Shown in pieces: positions 47,280 through 56,003 of a stretch of 64,000 bases of DNA (its first letter is position 1; every line of letters begins with the position of its first letter). The translations under genes were made by a program, and so were the position numbers. The notes under the pieces were generated by a model. It did not search any database. It was not told the origin of the DNA and saw only the letters and a list, made by a program, of their open reading frames with translations. The stretch is from DAIOEK01 sp963828285 (GTDB lineage: Bacteria; Chloroflexota; Anaerolineae; Anaerolineales; Anaerolineaceae), in assembly GCA_963828285.1 (NCBI GenBank), contig CAWHEB010000001.1:310001-374000 (forward strand), written 5' to 3'.

Positions 47280-48785
47280 TCAATTTAAAGAAAATAGATA
47301 TGCGACAATTCCAAGTAAAACACCAATACCCAAACCATATGGAAGAGTTTTTCGTAAGACTAATCCTTCTTTACCCACAAGGTTTACAGTACTGCAGCCA
47401 ATAATCAATTTCGCAGGTGCTATCATACTTCCTAAGGAGCCACCAGCGGTCTGGACCGCAACTAATATAACCGGCGAAACAGATATCAGAATAGCAATAT
47501 TCTTCTGTAATGAAACAAATAAAACATTTGAATTTGTGTTGCTGCCTGTAGCAAATGCTCCTAGCATACCTACCAAAGGTGAAACGATTGGAAAAAGACT
47601 ACCTGTCAGATTGCTTAATCCCTGCGCAATAAGAAGAGTCATTCCGGTATGGTCCATGACCATAGCCAATCCGACTGTTGAAAGAATTCCTAAAGTAGCA
47701 GGCGCTGCAGATCGGACAGTATCATTATATGCTTCATTAATTGTGTAAAAAGTCGCAAGATTATTCTTCTTAAAGCCAATGTAACTGATAATTATCGTAA
47801 CAGTAATTAATGTTGCCGGATAAGCAAACCAGCGGAATGTTTGTCCATATCCAAACGGAGTTACAAAGCCTGTTCGTGTAATGACTTCTGGAAATGGAAC
47901 GCGCCAAAGTATTGGAAACAATAAGTTCTTTATTGGTCCATCCACAAATATCAGCAGCATTAAAACAACTAATAATCCATAACTAGAAAAGGTTGCCATC
48001 AATTGTTTTGATATTTTTACCGAGGTTTTCCCTTTGGTTTTCTGTCTGTGTATCAACATGCCAATGAGAACTCCTGATACCGCCGCTCCAAATGCGGATA
48101 AAGGTACAAGACCGATTATTGCCAGTATGTATTGGATCATGGACATACAAAGCCCAATAGTTATTACTTCCTTCCATTTCTTTATTTCTCCGAGAACTGA
48201 TGCGACAGCAAGTCCGCAGAATATACAGGCAATACCCATCAACATGGCTACTTCTGGAACCAATAAACTTTCTTCCACTCCAGAAATACTTGTCAACACC
48301 TGGAAAACCATTCCCATATTTCCTAGTGATACAGACCATGTATGTCCGATTGCTGATGCAACTACTGCAATAATTGGAGGAACTCCCAATCCGATCAGCA
48401 TAGGGGCTGCTACAGCAATTGGCAATCCAAAACCAGCAATACCTTCCAGGACTGCACTGAATGCCCATGCAAGGAGAATTTTTAACAAGGACGGATCTGG
48501 AATTTTGCTTTCCAACCAGGAGGACAGAGCGGTAATCCCCCCAATACGAAAATTAATATTATAAAGAAACAACGCTACCCATAAAACGAGTAACACATAA
48601 AAAGAAAAAATAAGTCCTTTTGCCTGTGAGACCCAAAAAACTCTAAAGGTGAGACCAAAGGACATGCTGGCGATCAATATTGAAAACATCCAACTTAATA
48701 GTCCTGCCCGTTTTCCACTCCACTTGAATACTGTTAACAATACAAGCAAGAGACTGATCGGTGCAGCTGCGGAAATGTAGTTCAT
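47280..48785 (-). CDS. L-lactate permease family transporter
   Basis: A 501-residue protein with about 12-14 membrane helices. Typical LctP/LldP segments are EGIAGFGLPIAVAAPMLIGL, GHTWSVSLGNMG, TGSNTNSNVLF and the late VQTAGGSLGSMIAPAK. It imports lactate or glycolate with protons. It stands alone between the GGDEF gene and the Gfo/Idh gene. Fully open frame, normal length. Confidence 0.9.
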   Translation of the reverse strand: MNYISAAAPISLLLVLLTVFKWSGKRAGLLSWMFSILIASMSFGLTFRVFWVSQAKGLIFSFYVLLVLWVALFLYNINFRIGGITALSSWLESKIPDPSLLKILLAWAFSAVLEGIAGFGLPIAVAAPMLIGLGVPPIIAVVASAIGHTWSVSLGNMGMVFQVLTSISGVEESLLVPEVAMLMGIACIFCGLAVASVLGEIKKWKEVITIGLCMSMIQYILAIIGLVPLSAFGAAVSGVLIGMLIHRQKTKGKTSVKISKQLMATFSSYGLLVVLMLLIFVDGPIKNLLFPILWRVPFPEVITRTGFVTPFGYGQTFRWFAYPATLITVTIIISYIGFKKNNLATFYTINEAYNDTVRSAAPATLGILSTVGLAMVMDHTGMTLLIAQGLSNLTGSLFPIVSPLVGMLGAFATGSNTNSNVLFVSLQKNIAILISVSPVILVAVQTAGGSLGSMIAPAKLIIGCSTVNLVGKEGLVLRKTLPYGLGIGVLLGIVAYLFSLN

Positions 48786-48956
48786 AGTAAGTCTTAATCC
48801 TGTGAATAGTATTGATTAGGTATTATGCCATATTCAGACGTTTTGGGAATTATTCTTTTTCAACCAAAGTACCTAGATGATGATAACTGAGCTGGAAATT
48901 TATATAACCACCTCATCCTCAGAAGTGAAATCGAAAAAGGATCAAATATTAGGCAA

Positions 48957-48981
48957 TAAAAAAGAGAGTTTTTAGGCTCTC
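48957..48981 (-). terminator. Terminator of the Gfo/Idh/MocA gene
   Basis: On the minus strand GAGAGCC and CTCTC form a short stem followed by TTTTTTATT, about 35 bases after the stop of the 49015-50031 gene. Confidence 0.6.
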
Positions 48982-49014
48982 ATTTTTATTAGCTTTAACC
49001 ATAATTATTAAATT

Positions 49015-50031
49015 CTAGTTCTCGATTTCGCTTAATAAGACAGGGCGCTGTTCATCCAGGGAGAGTGTCGCTGCAATACCTATCGCAGTGGCTGCCCTTG
49101 CATCGGCACCAGTCACTGTGGGATTTGTACCATTGACGATATGCCGCACAAACTCACGTACTTCTTCTGCATACGCAATGGCAAATCTTTCCATAAAATA
49201 TGGGACAGTATCATGGGTTACACCGGAACGGGTCAAAACCAAGGTCGGTGTTTGTTGTAGATAACCAATCCATAAACTACCTTCTGTGCCTAATACTTCA
49301 GTTCGAATATCGTATCCGTAAACTGCATTCCGACTCATATCGATATTTCCAACTGCTTCGTTAACAAATGAAAGATTAACAACACAATTATCGATATCTC
49401 CAACTTCTTTCAGTTCCGGAAAGGCAATACACGATCCTTCTGTATATACCCTCGTAACTTCGCTTCCCATCAGCCATCGAGCAAGATCAAAATCATGTAC
49501 ACCCATATCGACTATGAGACCACCGCTGTTTTCTCGTCTGGCAAACTCCAAACTGGTGCGTTTTGGGTCACGACTTGTAGCCTTGAACATAACTGGTTTC
49601 CCTATCACACCTTCTTCGATCTTTTGCTTTGCTGCCACATATGATGGATCGAAACGGCGCATAAAACCCATTTGAAGTTTCACACCGGCCTTTTCTACCG
49701 CTGCTATCGCTTTATCGCATGCAGAAAGGTCCTGTGAAAGTGGTTTTTCACTAAAGATATTCTTTCCAGCCTCAGCCGCTGCCATAATCACTTCTGCGTG
49801 AGTACCGGTTGGGGAACTTACTACAACAGCTTCAACGTCTTTTGAATTTAATAAATCCCGATAATCTTTATATTTCTTTTTTATTCCAAATCTTGAAGAG
49901 ACCTCATCGAGCGCAGTCTCCAATGGATCGGCAACGGCAACAAGTTCTACTTCTGATACTGTGAATGCCAAAGTGTTGGCATATACCTTGCCCATTCTTC
50001 CTGCACCTATTAAACCTATCTTTAGACTCAT
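49015..50031 (-). CDS. Gfo/Idh/MocA-family dehydrogenase (myo-inositol 2-dehydrogenase-like)
   Basis: A 338-residue protein with NAD site IGLIGAGRMGKVYA, EKPLSQDL carrying the catalytic Lys, and GGLIVDMGVHDFDLARWL with His, the closest pattern being inositol dehydrogenases (IolG). Substrate could be inositol or another polyol or sugar. It is divergent from the HAD/mutase/transporter cluster, sharing a 393-base regulatory region with a strong palindrome. Confidence 0.85.
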   Translation of the reverse strand: MSLKIGLIGAGRMGKVYANTLAFTVSEVELVAVADPLETALDEVSSRFGIKKKYKDYRDLLNSKDVEAVVVSSPTGTHAEVIMAAAEAGKNIFSEKPLSQDLSACDKAIAAVEKAGVKLQMGFMRRFDPSYVAAKQKIEEGVIGKPVMFKATSRDPKRTSLEFARRENSGGLIVDMGVHDFDLARWLMGSEVTRVYTEGSCIAFPELKEVGDIDNCVVNLSFVNEAVGNIDMSRNAVYGYDIRTEVLGTEGSLWIGYLQQTPTLVLTRSGVTHDTVPYFMERFAIAYAEEVREFVRHIVNGTNPTVTGADARAATAIGIAATLSLDEQRPVLLSEIEN

Positions 50032-50424
50032 CCGGTTGCTCCTATGTTACTTAAAGATCCATATAATCTTATCGAAGTCAATAATAAGGAATATCCATAA
50101 TTTCAGTGAAATACTGCTTATATATATTTTTAAAAATCTTGAAATACTAGTATTTCACACCATTTTGAAATCCCTGACAACTTGTTAATGACTACATTCA
50201 TCAATTTGATATAGATTTCTATATTATTTCAGTCACACTAATAAATAGTAGCTAAATTCCTTAACAAAGTCAAGCTATTTTGAAAGATATCTTGCATTAT
50301 TGCAAATATTGTCGTAATATAACCATGAAAGTATTTTTGCAAATCTCATATTATTGAAAGATAAAATATTTTCAATCATTATAAGTTAAGAATTTATTTC
50401 ATGTAACTCGCGAAAGGTCATATC
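50032..50424. promoter_or_regulatory. Divergent control region with an 18-bp palindrome
   Basis: 393 bases of AT-rich sequence without an ORF. TGAAATACTAGTATTTCA (50140-50157) is a perfect palindrome, and a further half-site GAAATACT occurs at 50108-50115. This fits an operator for a dimeric regulator controlling the dehydrogenase gene and/or the plus-strand cluster; the RpiR protein at 57426 is a candidate. Confidence 0.55.
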
Positions 50425-51159
50425 ATGAACAAGGATATCAAGGCAATTTTCCTCGATGTTGGAAATACACTACGGATCGTTATTGAGGATCCTGAGTTCC
50501 AGAAACAAGCTGAAAAGGACCTAATGACTTTGGTCGAAGCTAAAGTACCACAGGAAGTCTTCTACGAAGAATTGGAAAAAAGGTGGAAAGAATATAGAAA
50601 AAACTCCAAAGTATCATTAGTTGAAGCATCTGAAAAAGAGCTATGGTCCAAGCATTTACTCCCAGATTATCCATATGAATTGATTGCTCCAAATGCTGGA
50701 AAATTGACACGGTTATGGCGAGACCATGATGGTCGGAGGATACCTCGGTCTGATGCTAAAGAGACAATTATTGAGTTGGTCAAACGCGGATATATCCTTG
50801 GAATCATTGCAAATACCATCACCGAAACGGAAATTCCCGATTGGATGGAAAGTGACGGAGTTACTGATTACTTCAAGACTGTCGTATTGTCATCCAAAGT
50901 AGGATTAAGGAAACCTGACCCCAAGATTTACTGGCTTGCAGCAGAAAATGTTGGGGTAGAACCCAAGTATTGTGCATATGTAGGGGATAATCCGGTCAGG
51001 GATGTTGAAGGGACGAGAGCAGCAGGATATGGAATGATGATCCTATTCGAAGAACCAGCTACACTAGCAAAAGAACCTCCTTCCGGTGACCATAAACCGG
51101 ACTATTCCATAAAGGAATGTCGTGAACTGCTGGATATTTTTCCACCTCGAAAAAACTAA
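50425..51159 (+). CDS. HAD-superfamily hydrolase with DxG motif I (paralogue 1)
   Basis: A 244-residue HAD. Motif I reads FLDVGNTL, so the second Asp of DxD is Gly. Other motifs are GIIANTIT (II), LRKPDPKIY (III) and YVGDNPVRDVEG (IV). CGAAAGG precedes the ATG. It is followed 15 bases later by a clear paralogue (similar over the full length, e.g. IPDWMESDGVTDYFK against IPDWLESDGLTKYFK). Likely acts on a phosphorylated metabolite, although the missing acid/base Asp makes activity uncertain. Confidence 0.85.
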   Translation: MNKDIKAIFLDVGNTLRIVIEDPEFQKQAEKDLMTLVEAKVPQEVFYEELEKRWKEYRKNSKVSLVEASEKELWSKHLLPDYPYELIAPNAGKLTRLWRDHDGRRIPRSDAKETIIELVKRGYILGIIANTITETEIPDWMESDGVTDYFKTVVLSSKVGLRKPDPKIYWLAAENVGVEPKYCAYVGDNPVRDVEGTRAAGYGMMILFEEPATLAKEPPSGDHKPDYSIKECRELLDIFPPRKN

Positions 51160-51174
51160 TTTTGCACATATCTT

Positions 51175-51915
51175 ATGAATAAACGAATCGATGCAATTTT
51201 CCTAGATGTTGGAAATACTCTACGCATTTTAATAAAAGATGATACTCACAGATCCGCTGCAAGAAGAGAGATTGTGAATCTTCTGGGCGTGGATACATCT
51301 CCAGAAACCTTATCAGAGGAATTGGATCGCCGTTATAAAGTTTATCGTAAGTGGGCATTTGAAAACCTAACAGAAGCTCCTGAGTTGGAGTTATGGACTC
51401 ATTGGTTAGCACCTGAGTTCTCTTATGAACGGATTGCATCGAATGTCCTTGAACTCACATACCAATTCCGACAATCTATGGGACGACGTGTAAATGCTGA
51501 AGGTGGGAAAGAAGTTGTCATAGAGCTTTATAACCGCGGATATACCATGGGAATCATCAGCAATGTAATCACGACCCAAGAGATCCCTGATTGGTTGGAA
51601 TCTGATGGGTTGACCAAGTACTTTAAATCAGTTGTCCTATCATCGGTATTCGGGAAACGTAAACCTCACCCTTCCATATACCTGGAAGCTGCCAGAATTG
51701 CAGAAGTACCTCCTGAAAATTGTGTTTATGTTGGAGATAATTTTTCAAGGGACGTTGAAGGAACCCGAGAAGCAGGATTCGGAAAAGTCATCATTATGCC
51801 TGATGAAGCTGATAGAAACCTAGTGATTCCGGATATTCAAAAGCCAGATCTTATTATTAATACGTTGAGTGACCTATTAAAAGTTTTTCCATGCTGTGGG
51901 GAATTCTCATTCTAA
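51175..51915 (+). CDS. HAD-superfamily hydrolase with DxG motif I (paralogue 2)
   Basis: A 246-residue tandem paralogue of the preceding gene. Motif I is FLDVGNTL, motif II MGIISNVI, motif III RKPHPSIY and motif IV YVGDNFSRDVEG. No good Shine-Dalgarno precedes the ATG, so it may depend on coupling to the gene upstream. The cap region differs most between copies, suggesting different substrates. Confidence 0.85.
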   Translation: MNKRIDAIFLDVGNTLRILIKDDTHRSAARREIVNLLGVDTSPETLSEELDRRYKVYRKWAFENLTEAPELELWTHWLAPEFSYERIASNVLELTYQFRQSMGRRVNAEGGKEVVIELYNRGYTMGIISNVITTQEIPDWLESDGLTKYFKSVVLSSVFGKRKPHPSIYLEAARIAEVPPENCVYVGDNFSRDVEGTREAGFGKVIIMPDEADRNLVIPDIQKPDLIINTLSDLLKVFPCCGEFSF

Positions 51916-51939
51916 CCATTGGAGCAATCTGGAGCAAAT

Positions 51940-53526
51940 ATGATGAATGACAATGCAAAAATTCACAATGGAAAAGCGATTGCAGAAGGTGTTAATGACT
52001 TGTATGCCGCAGGTCAAACTGATTATTATCTTGAGCCTATAATCGCTTGTGATCACAACAATACGCCGATCGGGAGGATCCAGGATGGTGATTTGGTTGT
52101 ATTTTGTTGCAGACGTGGCGAACGTGAAATTCAATTAACAGAGGCATTTACAGACCCGGGGTTTGATAAATTTGAACGTAAAAGTTATGAACACCTACTT
52201 TTTGTTATCCTCACTTTATATCATGAAAAATTTAAAGATCTGCCAGTTGCATTTGCTCCATCACACATCACAGAGACTCTTGGCGAAGTAGTAAGCCGAA
52301 GTGGTTTGAGCCAGTTAAGAACATCTGAATCGGAAAAATTTGCTCACATTACTTTTTTCTTAAATGGTGGGAACAATAAACAATTCGACAGTGAAGAAGC
52401 CGTGCGAATTCCCTCACCCAAAGGAATCCCTTTTGACCAGATACCAGAGTTAAGCCTTGCTGCTGTATCAGATCAGGTATTGAAAGGGATTAATGAAAAA
52501 AAAGACTTGATCATAACCAACATAGCAAATGGAGACGTTATTGGTCATACCTCCAATAACAAAGCAAAAATCAAATGCGCTGAATATGTGGACAGGTATC
52601 TAAAGGTCATTGTAAATGAAGCTATCCAGGAAGGTTATGTCATCTTGATCACAGCCGACCATGGAAATCTTGAGGTAATGACTGCAGATGATGGATCTCC
52701 TCATGTCTCGCATACAACTAACTTGGTGCCAGCAATCCTAATTGATCCGTTATGCAAAAAAGCTTGCAAATTAAATGATGGAAAGCTTGCAGATATTGCT
52801 CCAACCGTTTTACAAATTCTAAATATTCAACAACCACCCATCATGGACGGAATTTCGTTAGCACAAGTTCATGATTTTGGGAAAGGACGCAAGGTTTTGT
52901 TGGTGATTCTGGATGGATGGGGAATCAGTTCCAATCCTTTGGATAACCCTATTGAAATAGCCTCGACTCCATTCTGGGATAACCTATTAATAAAATTTCC
53001 GCATTCGAAGCTTTTCGCATCCGGGGAATTCGTTGGGTTAAAGGAAGGAAAAGCAGGCAACTCCGAGGCGGGTCATATGAATATAGGAGCTGGCCGGATT
53101 GTTTTACAAGATGACATGCGTCTGGATATGGCTATGAAAGACAACACATTTTATAAAAATGAGGTAATCCTAAGGACCATTCAAAATGTTAAGAATAGAA
53201 AATCTAGCCTGCATTTGATTGGACTTCTCACAGAGAAAAGCTCTCACGGATCAATCGATTATCCATTGGCAATATTAAAAATGGCCAAGGAACATGGTGT
53301 TTCTGATGTCTTTTTGCATATGATTTTTGACGGACGCAGTACTGCGCCTGGAAGTGCTCCGGCACTGCTTGAAAAACTAGATACGTTGATGAGTAAAATT
53401 GGAATTGGGCAGATCGTCACAGGAATTGGCAGAGGTATTGCTTTAGATAGGGATGGCAATTACACCAAAACTCAACGTGCATATGATGCTCTTGTTAGTG
53501 GGACAGGAAAGTGTGTTCAACCATGA
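51940..53526 (+). CDS. Circularly permuted cofactor-independent phosphoglycerate mutase (GpmI-like)
   Basis: A 528-residue protein (ATG 51940 or 51943, after GGAG) composed of iPGM segments in rotated order. Residues about 13-310 match the canonical C-terminal 60 percent, from the middle of the transferase domain to the end (IQDGD, R59, R62, K133, D199/H203, D240/H241, H258, DGISLA). After a short linker, residues about 318-522 match the canonical N-terminus (VILDGWG with D325, GNSEAGHMNIGAG with S375, H436, R466, R498, R504). All metal and phosphoserine ligands are kept. The Asp following Arg in the usual DGRD is Ser (S467). It probably still catalyses a phosphate transfer on phosphoglycerate or a relative. 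Confidence 0.9.
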   Translation: MMNDNAKIHNGKAIAEGVNDLYAAGQTDYYLEPIIACDHNNTPIGRIQDGDLVVFCCRRGEREIQLTEAFTDPGFDKFERKSYEHLLFVILTLYHEKFKDLPVAFAPSHITETLGEVVSRSGLSQLRTSESEKFAHITFFLNGGNNKQFDSEEAVRIPSPKGIPFDQIPELSLAAVSDQVLKGINEKKDLIITNIANGDVIGHTSNNKAKIKCAEYVDRYLKVIVNEAIQEGYVILITADHGNLEVMTADDGSPHVSHTTNLVPAILIDPLCKKACKLNDGKLADIAPTVLQILNIQQPPIMDGISLAQVHDFGKGRKVLLVILDGWGISSNPLDNPIEIASTPFWDNLLIKFPHSKLFASGEFVGLKEGKAGNSEAGHMNIGAGRIVLQDDMRLDMAMKDNTFYKNEVILRTIQNVKNRKSSLHLIGLLTEKSSHGSIDYPLAILKMAKEHGVSDVFLHMIFDGRSTAPGSAPALLEKLDTLMSKIGIGQIVTGIGRGIALDRDGNYTKTQRAYDALVSGTGKCVQP

Positions 53527-54728
53527 ATTTTACCCAATTAAAAAAACTCATCATACATGCAGATACGAAGATAGTCATGCTTATCATGGATGGTCTGGGT
53601 GGTTTACCGATAGAGATTGGTGGCAAAACAGAACTGGAAACAGCAAACACACCAACGATGGATGCCCTAGCCGAACATTCCGCATTAGGCTTATCCAGTC
53701 CTGCTGGTCCGGGCATTGCTGTTGGCAGCGGTCCAGGTCATTTGGCTGTTTTCGGGTTTGATCCTTTTGAATACGAAATCGGACGTGGAGCTCTTGAAGT
53801 GTTGGGTGTTGATATCGATTTATTACCTGGTGATGTTGCTGCTCGGGGGAATTTTTGCACAATCAACGAAAGAGGGAATATCACCGATCGCCGTGCGGGG
53901 AGATTGGCGACCACAGAAGCATTCGAACTAGTGAAGATCCTTGGCGAAATAAAATTAGATGGGGTTGAATTTATCATTAAACCTATCAAGGAACATCGAT
54001 TCGCTTTTGTTATTAGGGGGAAAGGGCTGGGATCAGATCTGCGCGATACTGATCCATTACTTAATGGAATTGCTCCCATGCAAACTGCCGGACTGGATGA
54101 TGCATCGAAGAGGACCGCGTCCATCGTAAATCAATTCGTTAACAAAGCAAAATTTCTTCTTGCTGGAAAATACCCAGCAAATATGATCCTTTTGCGAGGA
54201 TTTGATAGACTACCAGAAGTTCCCCAGTATAAAGATCTTTTTGGTTTGAATGCAGCTGCAATTGCAGTCAATGGGATGTATAAGGGGGTCTCAAGGCTGG
54301 TTGGCATGAGTGTCTTACCAGTGGAGGGTATTACCATGGAGGACGAATTTGCAGCCCTTGAAAAGAATTGGAAAGATTACGATTTCTTTTATCTTCATAT
54401 CAAACAAACCGATACACATGGGGAAGATGGTGATGTATTGAAAAAAATAAAGGTCATTGAGGATGTCGATACCCTCATTCCCAGATTAATTGCTCTCAAT
54501 CCGGATGTCATTATTATTACCGGTGACCACTCCTCTCCTGCATGTATGAAAAGTCATAGCTGGCATCCTGTTCCCTTACTTATCTATTCAAAGAATGTTC
54601 GCGAAGATGGTATTAAGGAATTTGGTGAGCGAGCTTGTTCCAGAGGAAGTCTGGGAATCATACCAGCAAAAGACATCATGTTGATTGCAATGGCAAACGC
54701 GATGAGACTTGCAAAATACGGCGCATGA
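53523..54728 (+). CDS. Archaeal-type cofactor-independent phosphoglycerate mutase (ApgM family)
   Basis: A 401-residue alkaline-phosphatase-superfamily enzyme whose ATG overlaps the previous stop (ATGA). Signature segments are LIMDGLGGLP, the nucleophile region GPGIAVGSGPGHLAVFGFDP, NFCTI, DRRAGRL, IKQTDTHGEDGD and ITGDHSSPA. ApgM enzymes interconvert 3- and 2-phosphoglycerate. Having it coupled to a second, unrelated-in-architecture mutase is odd and suggests that at least one acts on another phosphate ester. Confidence 0.9.
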   Translation: MNFTQLKKLIIHADTKIVMLIMDGLGGLPIEIGGKTELETANTPTMDALAEHSALGLSSPAGPGIAVGSGPGHLAVFGFDPFEYEIGRGALEVLGVDIDLLPGDVAARGNFCTINERGNITDRRAGRLATTEAFELVKILGEIKLDGVEFIIKPIKEHRFAFVIRGKGLGSDLRDTDPLLNGIAPMQTAGLDDASKRTASIVNQFVNKAKFLLAGKYPANMILLRGFDRLPEVPQYKDLFGLNAAAIAVNGMYKGVSRLVGMSVLPVEGITMEDEFAALEKNWKDYDFFYLHIKQTDTHGEDGDVLKKIKVIEDVDTLIPRLIALNPDVIIITGDHSSPACMKSHSWHPVPLLIYSKNVREDGIKEFGERACSRGSLGIIPAKDIMLIAMANAMRLAKYGA

Positions 54729-54766
54729 TGTTTAACATTGAGATCAATAATTATAGAGGGTAGATT

Positions 54767-55957
54767 ATGACTATTTTGAATACAGTTTCAGATATCAACA
54801 AATTTACACATATCTTGTTTGAAAAAATGACACAAATCAATCCAGGTATTAATGAAATGGAGTTCTATGAATTTAAGTATTCCTTAAATAATATTACTCC
54901 TCAGAATGGATGGGACAGTATCGTTCTCCGATCAACAAATGAATTGGAATTTGTCATTAATAGCAGAGATTTTTACAGCAACGTAAAAATTAAAGAAAAA
55001 TGTTCAGGGAAAATTGTTCTTGATCCATGCATATTTGAATTAACCGACCAATTGTTCGTTGGTTTGGTAAACGGTCAATACACCCCAGAATGGATAAATC
55101 AGCATTTTTACTTTGACTTGCGAGGATTCAACTTCTTTCATAAAACCACCTATTTCACCGATAAGATCAAATATCATCTTGGCAATATACCGTATAAATC
55201 GTTTGAGAAAAAACAAAAGAGTTTAATCTTTGCCCATGAAATTGGATATAAAGCTTTCATGGAAGCCAATGTGAAAATCGATCAAGCGTTTATTGAAGCC
55301 ACATTAAAACTTGTATCAAAAATGGGATCTCCGCTTTTGATTGCTATTGCAGGACCAACTGCTGCAGGAAAAACTGAGATCGTAGAAAGATTAACAGACG
55401 AATTTACAAAAAATGGAAAACTAATTACATCGATTGAATTGGATAACTTTCTAACTGACCGCGATTACCGAGAAGAAAATGGGATTTTTACTCAAGGAAA
55501 AGAAGCATTACACTTTGATCTTTTTAAGCTCAGCTTACATGATATTTCCCATGGAAAAAAAATACTTATTCCCAGGTACAACTTTATTGATGCAACTTCC
55601 AGTCATGACCTGAAAGGGAAATTAAAACCTGATGGAATACCAATAGAAATTGAACCTGCTGATATCATTTTTATCGAAGGGAATTTCCCGTTCCTTTTGG
55701 ATGAAATTTTTCCCCTCATAGGATTAAAAATAGTTTACTTGACTGATGACCATGTGAGATTGTTACGAAAATGGCGTCGTGATATTGATTATCGAAAAAA
55801 ATACGAGCCAACATATTTCCGCAACCGATATTTCAAAGACCAATTTATCATGGCTGAGATAGCATATCGACCGCAAATGGAAGTCTGCGATATTGTTGTT
55901 GATACCACTCAGGCAGAATTATGGGTCACTGAAGAAATCAGAGAATTATTGGATTAA
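54767..55957 (+). CDS. Uridine kinase/phosphoribulokinase-family protein with an unknown N-terminal domain
   Basis: A 396-residue protein. Residues about 195-396 form a P-loop kinase (GPTAAGKTE at 196-204, ELDNFLTDRDYRE, IPRYNFIDATS, IIFIEGNFPFL, and the lid R in LLRKWRRDIDYR), like uridine kinases and phosphoribulokinase-fold sugar kinases. Residues 1-185 are a separate domain I cannot identify. Placed between mutase and transporter genes, it may phosphorylate a sugar or polyol. RBS is a weak AGAGGG. Confidence 0.8.
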   Translation: MTILNTVSDINKFTHILFEKMTQINPGINEMEFYEFKYSLNNITPQNGWDSIVLRSTNELEFVINSRDFYSNVKIKEKCSGKIVLDPCIFELTDQLFVGLVNGQYTPEWINQHFYFDLRGFNFFHKTTYFTDKIKYHLGNIPYKSFEKKQKSLIFAHEIGYKAFMEANVKIDQAFIEATLKLVSKMGSPLLIAIAGPTAAGKTEIVERLTDEFTKNGKLITSIELDNFLTDRDYREENGIFTQGKEALHFDLFKLSLHDISHGKKILIPRYNFIDATSSHDLKGKLKPDGIPIEIEPADIIFIEGNFPFLLDEIFPLIGLKIVYLTDDHVRLLRKWRRDIDYRKKYEPTYFRNRYFKDQFIMAEIAYRPQMEVCDIVVDTTQAELWVTEEIRELLD

Positions 55958-56003
55958 CAAGTTTCAGTAGCTTGAACTGTACATAGACTGGAATAGCTCA
56001 ATC

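Noticed and set aside
47983..48564. Long open frames inside the lactate permease gene on both strands
   Set aside because: They run within a clearly conserved transporter gene, show no family resemblance and lack ribosome sites.
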